Source: CAZOKH01 sp964580315 (GTDB lineage Bacteria > Chloroflexota > Anaerolineae > Anaerolineales > Anaerolineaceae). Taken from it: DNA of 10,217 nucleotides. Position 1 is the first letter of the stretch. Every line of letters begins with the position of its first letter. The DNA is taken from the NCBI GenBank assembly GCA_964580315.1, contig CAZOKH010000105.1, positions 1 through 10,217 on the forward strand, given 5' to 3'. The position numbers and the translations under genes are program-made. Below are positions 5,362 to 10,217 of this stretch, in pieces. The notes under the pieces were generated by a model. It searched no databases and was not told the DNA's origin. It saw only the letters and a program-made list of their open reading frames with translations.

Positions 5362-6653
5362 GTTTACCTGCCAGTGAACCACTTCCTCCTGATGATCTTC
5401 AGGCGCTGCCCCCGGCGCGCAGGCGACGGCGCAAACGCCAGTCGCTGCTGCCCGATTTTAGCGGCGAACATGCCGAAGAACTGAACGAATTAACCCAGCA
5501 GCTTACTCCCACGCTGGAATATTTCTTCCTGGCGTTTCTGGCCGGTTTGGCCATCGGCGTGGCGGCGCTGCTCAACTCGCCGGCGCTGTTTGTGCTGGCG
5601 GCACTGGTGGCTCCGTTTTTAACCCCGGTGATCGGCCTGGCGTTGTCCGTCTTGATCGGTTCGTGGCGCTCTTTCTCTCAGTACCTGGGCGCAACGGGCG
5701 TGGGCAGCCTGCTGACGTTCATTGGCGCCGCATTGGTGGGTTGGACAGCCCGCTTCTGGAAGGATTTGCCCTACGACCAGGCGCTGCTGCATGCACATTT
5801 TTCCTGGACTGATTTTGTGCTGCTGGGCGCAGGCGCGGTCGCTGTCACTTTGCTGCTGCTGCGGTCGCCCGATGAACGTCCGCGCGTGGCGGGTGTGGCG
5901 TTATCGTACGGTTTGCTGCTGCCGGCGGGTATTGCCGGTTTTGGCTTAACCGGCGGCCTGGAAAGCCTGTTCCCGGATGCGCTGGTGGTGTTTGTGACGC
6001 ATCTGAGCTGGGCGGCGCTGGTTGCTGCCCTGGTGTTGGTGGCGCTTGGCATTCGACCGATGAACAATGTTGCCTATGCCCTGGGAGTGGGATTGATTTT
6101 GTTGAGTATTGCCGCCCTGATTGCTGTCACCGGGCTGCGCCTGTTTAAACCGGGAACGCCTTCCGTTGCGGCTGATAAGCTGCAAACAGCCACGGTTTCG
6201 GGCGTGCTGCCTGCTGGTAAGACTGTTGCAGCCAGCAAGACGCCGCAGGCTGCGCCGTTGCTTTCCACACGCACTGTTCTGGCTTCACCCGGCACACCGG
6301 GCCCATCACAAACACCCACCAACACCCTGGTGCCCACCAACACACCCACCACCACGGTCAGCCCGGCGCCGACCCCTGTGTGGGGAAAAATTCGCGCCAG
6401 CGACGGAAACGGCGCGGTGGTGCGGGCTGAACCAGATTACAACGCGCTGTATGTCACCAGTTTATTGAACGGCTCCCTGGTGGAAATTTTGCCCGAATCG
6501 ACCATGGTGCAGGGCACCACCTGGGTGAAGATTCGCACCAACAACAACGTTGAAGGCTGGATTGTGCGCGGTTTGCTGGTAACAGCCACTCCCGGCGCAC
6601 CGTCAGGCTCGCCAGTGATGGCAACCAATACCGTCACTGCCAGCGCCAATTAA
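5358..6653 (+). CDS. DUF389-like multi-pass membrane protein with C-terminal SH3 domain
   Basis: The 431-residue product has several regions. A cytoplasmic N-tail contains a basic cluster (ARRRRRKR, 20-27), consistent with an inside orientation. About seven hydrophobic segments follow between roughly 53 and 260. The LLNSPALFVLAALVAPFLTPVIG stretch (71-93) resembles the conserved core of DUF389 membrane proteins. A Pro/Thr-rich linker (about 308-340, PTNTPTTTVSP) leads to a bacterial SH3 fold at about 343-408 (VVRAEPDYNALYVTSL...TTWVKIRTNNNVEGWIV). With seven passes and N-in, the SH3 domain would be extracellular and could bind cell-wall glycans or peptides. The gene is coupled by ATGA to the HAD gene and followed directly by a strong terminator. 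Transport or sensing is possible, but the function of DUF389 proteins is not established. Confidence 0.8.
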   Translation: MSLPASEPLPPDDLQALPPARRRRRKRQSLLPDFSGEHAEELNELTQQLTPTLEYFFLAFLAGLAIGVAALLNSPALFVLAALVAPFLTPVIGLALSVLIGSWRSFSQYLGATGVGSLLTFIGAALVGWTARFWKDLPYDQALLHAHFSWTDFVLLGAGAVAVTLLLLRSPDERPRVAGVALSYGLLLPAGIAGFGLTGGLESLFPDALVVFVTHLSWAALVAALVLVALGIRPMNNVAYALGVGLILLSIAALIAVTGLRLFKPGTPSVAADKLQTATVSGVLPAGKTVAASKTPQAAPLLSTRTVLASPGTPGPSQTPTNTLVPTNTPTTTVSPAPTPVWGKIRASDGNGAVVRAEPDYNALYVTSLLNGSLVEILPESTMVQGTTWVKIRTNNNVEGWIVRGLLVTATPGAPSGSPVMATNTVTASAN

Positions 6654-6667
6654 CCTCGATTCCTTTT

Positions 6668-6705
6668 CACACTTCACAGCAAGATTGCCTGTGAAGTGTG
6701 TTTTT
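6668..6705 (+). terminator. Intrinsic terminator of the HAD/DUF389-SH3 operon
   Basis: CACACTTCACAG (6668-6679) pairs perfectly with CTGTGAAGTGTG (6689-6700). This 12-bp stem with a 9-nt loop is followed at once by TTTTT (6701-6705). It begins 14 bp after the SH3 gene stop and is a canonical Rho-independent terminator. Confidence 0.93.
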
Positions 6706-6762
6706 GCGGTCATACAGGGTTTGAAAAGGAACAAATAAACGCTCTTAAGGAGACTAATATTT

Positions 6763-8223
6763 ATGGGTGTACATTTTGGCACCGACGGCTGGAGAGCCGT
6801 TATTTCAGACACATTTACGTTTCATAATTTGCACATGGTGACGCAGGCAATCGCCGACGCCGTGGCATCGGGCGACTGGGGGACTGACTGCAAGCGCGAT
6901 TCAGAAATTAACCCCAACGTGATGGTGGTGGGATACGACACCCGTTTTCTGTCCGACCGATATGCGACCGAGACCGCTCGTGTGCTGGCTGGCAACGGGT
7001 TCACGGTCTATCTCAGCCAGTCCGACGCCCCGACGCCGGCTATTTCCTATGCTGTGAAGGAATTGAAAGCTGCCGCAGGCGTGATGATCACTGCCTCGCA
7101 CAATGCGCCGCGCTACAACGGCGTTAAAGTGAAAGCCGGTTCAGGTTGTTCGGCGCTGCCCGAACAGTGCCGCCGGGTGGAAGTTTACCTGAACGACAAT
7201 GAACAGCGCGCGCGCGGGCCAAACCTGATGGATTTTGAACGCGCCAAAGAAATGAAGCTGATCAATCGCTTTAACCCGATCGTGGCTTACAGCGAACACA
7301 TGCGCCGGCTGATCAACATGGATGCCATAGCCAATGCCAAGCTGCGCATTGTGGTCGATTCGATGTACGGCTCGGGGCGCGGTGTGATCCGCGGCATTTT
7401 GCAGGGCACCGGCTGCGAGGTGAGCGAGATTCGCGGCATGTTGAACCCCGGCTTTGGCGGGGTTCACCCCGAACCCATTGCGCGCTACCTGGGCGCCCTG
7501 GCGGGAGCCATCAGCACCGGGTTGGGCGACTTTGGCCTGGCCACCGACGGCGACGCCGACCGCATTGGCGCTATGGATGAGCGTGGCAACTTTGTCGATC
7601 CGCACAAGATCATGGCGTTATCGTTGAAGCACCTGGTGGAAAAACGCGGACTGACCGGCTCAGTGGTGCGCACGGTTTCGACCACCAAGATGATCGACCG
7701 CCTGGCTGTGAAGTATGGTTTGACTTTGCATGAAACCCCGGTGGGCTTCAATCACATTGCCGATTACATGATGAAAGAACAGGTGCTGATCGGCGGAGAG
7801 GAATCGGGCGGCATTTCCTTCCTAGGACACATTCCTGAAGGCGACGGTGTGCTAATGGGGCTGCTGCTGACCGAAATTGTTGCCACCAGCGGCAAGACCT
7901 TGTATGAACTGGTGCAAGACCTGTTGGAAGAAGTGGGACCGGCCTATTATGAACGCCGCGATCTGCGCTTGAGCCACCCGGTGTCGAAATCGGCCATGAC
8001 CCAGCGCCTGGTGGATGAAGCTCCGGCTGAAATTGGCGGCGAACGCATTAAGGAAGTCGGCAACATTGACGGTGTGAAGTACAACATGGCAGATGATTCG
8101 TGGCTGCTCATTCGCCCCTCGGGCACTGAGCCCAGCCTGCGCGTATATGCTGAAGGGCGCACGCCCGAAATGGTGAAAGCGCTGCTGGGTTACGGCGAAC
8201 AGATTGCCGCCAGTGTTGCCTGA
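6763..8223 (+). CDS. Phosphoglucomutase/phosphomannomutase (alpha-D-phosphohexomutase)
   Basis: This 486-residue enzyme interconverts hexose 1- and 6-phosphates through a phosphoserine intermediate. All four family signatures are intact. The catalytic loop is MITASHN (108-114, phosphoserine Ser112), the Mg2+ loop is DGDADR (262-267), the sugar-binding loop is GEESGG (345-350) and the phosphate-binding loop is RPSGTEP (451-457). The N-terminal FGTDGWR (5-11) is also typical. GEESGG is more like phosphoglucomutase/phosphomannomutase members than GlmM, so glucose or mannose phosphates are the likely substrates for glycogen, nucleotide-sugar or envelope glycan synthesis. An AAGGAG lies 10 nt upstream of the ATG. 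The gene is monocistronic between two strong terminators. Exact sugar preference is uncertain. Confidence 0.93.
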   Translation: MGVHFGTDGWRAVISDTFTFHNLHMVTQAIADAVASGDWGTDCKRDSEINPNVMVVGYDTRFLSDRYATETARVLAGNGFTVYLSQSDAPTPAISYAVKELKAAAGVMITASHNAPRYNGVKVKAGSGCSALPEQCRRVEVYLNDNEQRARGPNLMDFERAKEMKLINRFNPIVAYSEHMRRLINMDAIANAKLRIVVDSMYGSGRGVIRGILQGTGCEVSEIRGMLNPGFGGVHPEPIARYLGALAGAISTGLGDFGLATDGDADRIGAMDERGNFVDPHKIMALSLKHLVEKRGLTGSVVRTVSTTKMIDRLAVKYGLTLHETPVGFNHIADYMMKEQVLIGGEESGGISFLGHIPEGDGVLMGLLLTEIVATSGKTLYELVQDLLEEVGPAYYERRDLRLSHPVSKSAMTQRLVDEAPAEIGGERIKEVGNIDGVKYNMADDSWLLIRPSGTEPSLRVYAEGRTPEMVKALLGYGEQIAASVA

Positions 8224-8249
8224 CGACCAAGTTCATAACTCTTAAATAG

Positions 8250-8290
8250 AAACCTTCCGGCTTTTGATTGCGCCGGAAGGTTTTGATTTT
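8250..8290 (+). terminator. Intrinsic terminator of the hexomutase gene
   Basis: AAACCTTCCGGC (8250-8261) pairs perfectly with GCCGGAAGGTTT (8272-8283) around a 10-nt loop, followed by T-rich TGATTTT. It lies 26 bp after the mutase stop. The A/T-flanked stem could also stop transcription arriving from the convergent LPTTG gene. Confidence 0.88.
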
Positions 8291-8298
8291 GCTGACAA

Positions 8299-8340
8299 GT
8301 GTCTGGCTGCGCTCTCAGCGACAGAGGCGCAGACAGACGC
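8299..8340 (-). other. Imperfect stem-loop downstream of the LPTTG gene
   Basis: Outer arms GTGTCTG (8299-8305) and CAGACGC (8334-8340) pair with one wobble. After a 2x2 internal loop, TGCG/CGCA and CTCT/AGAG pair with a single bulged G at 8327 around a 7-nt loop. No T tract follows on either strand, so it is not a classical terminator. It lies 44 bp beyond the LPTTG gene stop and could be a 3'-end stabiliser, an attenuated terminator or a dispersed repeat. Confidence 0.4.
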
Positions 8341-8384
8341 CCGCGGGGAGAGACACCGTTGAAAGGAGTTGAAGGAAAGTCTGT

Positions 8385-9005
8385 TTAGTTTTGATTGCCC
8401 ATCAGTCTCAGGCGCCTGGCGAGGAAGAGCACTCCCAGCAGCACAACACCGGCAACCAGCAGCATGGGCAGCCCCACTTCATCGGCAAAACCGGTGGTGG
8501 GCAGGGCGGTGATGGTGGCGGCGCGGGTGGCGGTGGCATTGGCTCCGCCGGCAGCCATGGTGAGCAGGGCGGCCACCGTGGCGGTGCGCGCCATGCTGTC
8601 TGCTGCGATGGCGGGCTGGGCTTCAGCCAGACGCGGTTCTTCGGTGGCGGTGGGGAACACAACCACCGGGGTGGGCGTGTTGGCAGCGGTTGGCTCAACG
8701 TAGAGGGTGGCGCTGGGTGTGAGCGCCTGCAGCATCAACAGGGCTTCGCTGGTGGCAGCCATTGATGTGGCGGTGTTCTGGGCGTTGATCTGCGCTGCCT
8801 GTTCAAGGCGGGCGGCGCTTTGCTTGGGGAGCACCAGCAGGGCATAGATGATGATTGCAACCAGGGCTACCACAAATACCGCACCCAAAATTCCGATGAT
8901 AATTTTGAAGTTATTGCCGTTGGACGATGTGCGTGTTGATGTAGTTTCTGAAGACTCGCTGGTTTCTTCGCTGTCATCAAACAAATCGTTATTAAAGTCG
9001 CTCAT
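8385..9005 (-). CDS. Bitopic surface protein with C-terminal LPTTG sorting signal
   Basis: The 206-residue product starts with an acidic Ser/Thr-rich tail (1-32), followed by a strong hydrophobic segment at about 34-60 that lacks a signal-peptidase site. A Thr/Ala/Pro-rich ectodomain (about 61-166, TPTPVVVFPTATEEP) follows. The C-terminus has LPTTG (168-172), a hydrophobic helix (about 178-196) and ARRLRL, the three-part cell-wall sorting signal. A sortase would cut between Thr171 and Gly172 and link the protein to a wall or partner amine. The uncleaved N-terminal helix would still hold the other end in the membrane. AGGAGAGG lies before the ATG, and the gene sits 36 bp after the KOW-protein stop in one operon. 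No recognised catalytic or adhesive domain is visible. Confidence 0.8.
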   Translation of the reverse strand: MSDFNNDLFDDSEETSESSETTSTRTSSNGNNFKIIIGILGAVFVVALVAIIIYALLVLPKQSAARLEQAAQINAQNTATSMAATSEALLMLQALTPSATLYVEPTAANTPTPVVVFPTATEEPRLAEAQPAIAADSMARTATVAALLTMAAGGANATATRAATITALPTTGFADEVGLPMLLVAGVVLLGVLFLARRLRLMGNQN

Positions 9006-9041
9006 AGGTGCCTCTCCTCACAATGTTTTAAATATCCTTGA

Positions 9042-10094
9042 TTATTCTAGCACATCCAAATTATTGAGTGGTACGATCACTTCCTGCCTGTTTTCCAGCA
9101 GCAGGCTGGCCGATGGAGCGCGCAGACCGTTGGCAAGCTGGGTTGAACCTGGCAGCAGTTCTTCAATGGTGGCAATCTGACCGGCATACGGCGACCCCAG
9201 GATGCGAACCGTTTGTCCGGGGGTGAATTCGGCCACCTCGGATGCGGTTTCGCCGCTGGCCGGCAGGGGGATGAACAATTCGGGGCGTTCGCCGTTGGCT
9301 GCATCCCAGGCCACGGCATGCACTGAAATTTCCCGTTCGGCGCTGCTGGTCAAAAGGCGGAAGGCTTTGTGATTGACCGGGATGCTGCCAAATCCTTCCA
9401 GCAGCATGATGGGAACTGAAAGGTTCTGGGCAAACGGGATGAGGTCAGACGGCATGCTGCCCAGGATCAGCCCGTGCAGGGCAGCTTCTTCAGCAGCCTG
9501 CAGGGCGCTTTCTTCGGTACAGACGGCGGCAAACAGAACCGCGCCGCGCAGCGTGGGGTCAATCTGGCTGGCAGTGAAGGCTTCATCGGGAGTTTTGGCC
9601 ATCACATGTAAAAGACCCAGGCCGGTGTGCCCGTTGCCCCACACACCCTGAATGAGCAGGCCGTCATTTTCCAGGATGGCGCCGCGCTCAGGAATAATTT
9701 CAACCACCTGGCCGTTGAAACCTGCCTGAAGCTGGAAGAGATCGCCGGGCATTTCGAGCAAAAGGCTTTCGCCTGAAATGCCGATGATTTTACAGTCGGC
9801 TGGAGCGCGCAACACCCGTTGGAACATGCCGCGAGACTCAGCAATCACATCTCCTGCTGAAACGGTTTCACCCGGTTCTCTGGCCAGCAATTTGAGCAAA
9901 TTGGAACCGGCAGGCGGGCGAAGTGCATTTCGCAGGTTGATGAAGATATGCCGCTGCGATTGAGGCGCTTCGGCTATCACATCTACGGCGGTTACCGATT
10001 GTCCAACCTTTACCAGCACAGAACCAGCCGAGGGGAGCATGCGCGCCCGCCGGAGGTGGGTCAGGGGAAGGATGTGGGTGTTTGCAGCCAGCAT
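9042..10094 (-). CDS. Unrecognised protein with lipoyl-like hairpins and a KOW-like C-terminus
   Basis: I do not recognise a named family for this 350-residue cytoplasmic protein. Three early segments resemble barrel-sandwich (lipoyl/biotinyl-like) hairpins: MLPSAGSVLVKVGQSVTAVD (19-38), AREPGETVSAGDVIAES (71-87) and GFNGQVVEIIPERGAILEND (125-144). None has the modified-lysine MKM motif. The middle (about 180-265) has an alternating strand/helix pattern (LFAAVCTEES, GLILGSMPSDLIP). The C-terminus (289-348, FTPGQTVRILGSPYAGQIATI...VIVPLNNLDVLE) reads as a KOW/SH3-like barrel related to those in NusG and ribosomal proteins. The ATG at 10094 with GAGG 5 nt upstream is preferred over a TTG at 10112. 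It is in an operon between a partial upstream gene and the LPTTG gene. Confidence 0.75.
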   Translation of the reverse strand: MLAANTHILPLTHLRRARMLPSAGSVLVKVGQSVTAVDVIAEAPQSQRHIFINLRNALRPPAGSNLLKLLAREPGETVSAGDVIAESRGMFQRVLRAPADCKIIGISGESLLLEMPGDLFQLQAGFNGQVVEIIPERGAILENDGLLIQGVWGNGHTGLGLLHVMAKTPDEAFTASQIDPTLRGAVLFAAVCTEESALQAAEEAALHGLILGSMPSDLIPFAQNLSVPIMLLEGFGSIPVNHKAFRLLTSSAEREISVHAVAWDAANGERPELFIPLPASGETASEVAEFTPGQTVRILGSPYAGQIATIEELLPGSTQLANGLRAPSASLLLENRQEVIVPLNNLDVLE

Positions 10095-10134
10095 AAAAAC
10101 CTCAAACAACAAGTTGCAAGGAATGTACCAGACT

Positions 10135-10217
10135 CTATCCGTTCAATGATTCATTCCATTGATTGAGCAATTCGCGGCGTTGATTGACATTGGCAGGCAG
10201 GCGCAGGGGTCTGCCGC
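10135..10217 (-). CDS. 3' end of an unidentified gene (26 C-terminal residues)
   Basis: An open frame enters from the right edge and ends at TAG (10137-10135). The visible C-terminus is polar and helical (RLPANVNQRRELLNQWNESL). The other two minus-strand frames also stop within the window, but they give Cys-rich or low-plausibility peptides. The stop lies 40 bp before the KOW-protein start with no terminator between, so it is probably the preceding operon gene. Too short to identify. Confidence 0.5.
   Translation of the reverse strand, partial: GRPLRLPANVNQRRELLNQWNESLNG

Noticed and set aside
8391..8765. Gly-rich 124-codon plus-strand frame
   Set aside because: It is antisense to the LPTTG gene. 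Its Gly/His richness is what Thr/Ala/Pro codons give when read in reverse.
10095..10112. TTG start for the KOW protein
   Set aside because: The ATG at 10094 has GAGG at good spacing; the TTG does not have a better site.

Overview
The window looks like chromosomal DNA from a free-living bacterium, most likely Chloroflexota (Anaerolineae-like). This is an inference. It rests on the Pro/Thr 'PTNTPT'-type linker in a membrane SH3 protein, a bitopic LPTTG protein with a Thr/Ala-rich ectodomain, and a gene style typical of that group. There is no rRNA or other phylogenetic marker to confirm it. No tRNA, rRNA, CRISPR array or insertion sequence was seen. Coding density is high. No gene-free stretch reaches 300 bases; the longest are about 200 bp (3572-3772) and 160 bp (8224-8384).

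Left part (82-2946): a two-gene leftward operon encodes a class II aldolase and a class III PLP aminotransferase related to glutamate-1-semialdehyde aminomutase. A TetR/AcrR-type regulator is divergent from it. The 84 bp between the two start codons holds two identical-arm, perfect 19-bp palindromes. Each overlaps the -35 element of one promoter and the predicted start point of the opposite promoter. This is a self-contained, probably inducer-controlled catabolic switch whose substrate cannot be read from the sequence.

Middle part (2947-4829): a leftward DJ-1/PfpI-family protein gene lies head-to-head with an AbrB-type antitoxin/PIN toxin cassette. The cassette is visibly more AT-rich than its surroundings, has overlapping genes and carries a small palindrome in its leader. 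A small 86-residue helical protein of unknown function follows.

Central-right part (4854-8283): a promoter with a perfect TATAAT placed exactly for leaderless translation drives a small HAD protein resembling the P domain of P-type ATPases. Its gene is coupled by an ATGA overlap to a multi-pass membrane protein (DUF389-like) with a C-terminal SH3 domain. A strong intrinsic terminator ends this pair. A phosphoglucomutase/phosphomannomutase gene follows, with its own terminator.

Right part (8299-10217): a leftward operon contains the 3' end of an unidentified gene, a protein combining lipoyl-like beta-hairpin segments with a C-terminal KOW-like segment, and an LPTTG surface protein with an N-terminal membrane anchor. 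An imperfect stem-loop lies between this operon and the mutase terminator.

The candidates most worth follow-up are the mirrored twin-operator switch with its unassigned aldolase/aminotransferase pair, the leaderless HAD/DUF389-SH3 pair, and the KOW/LPTTG operon.
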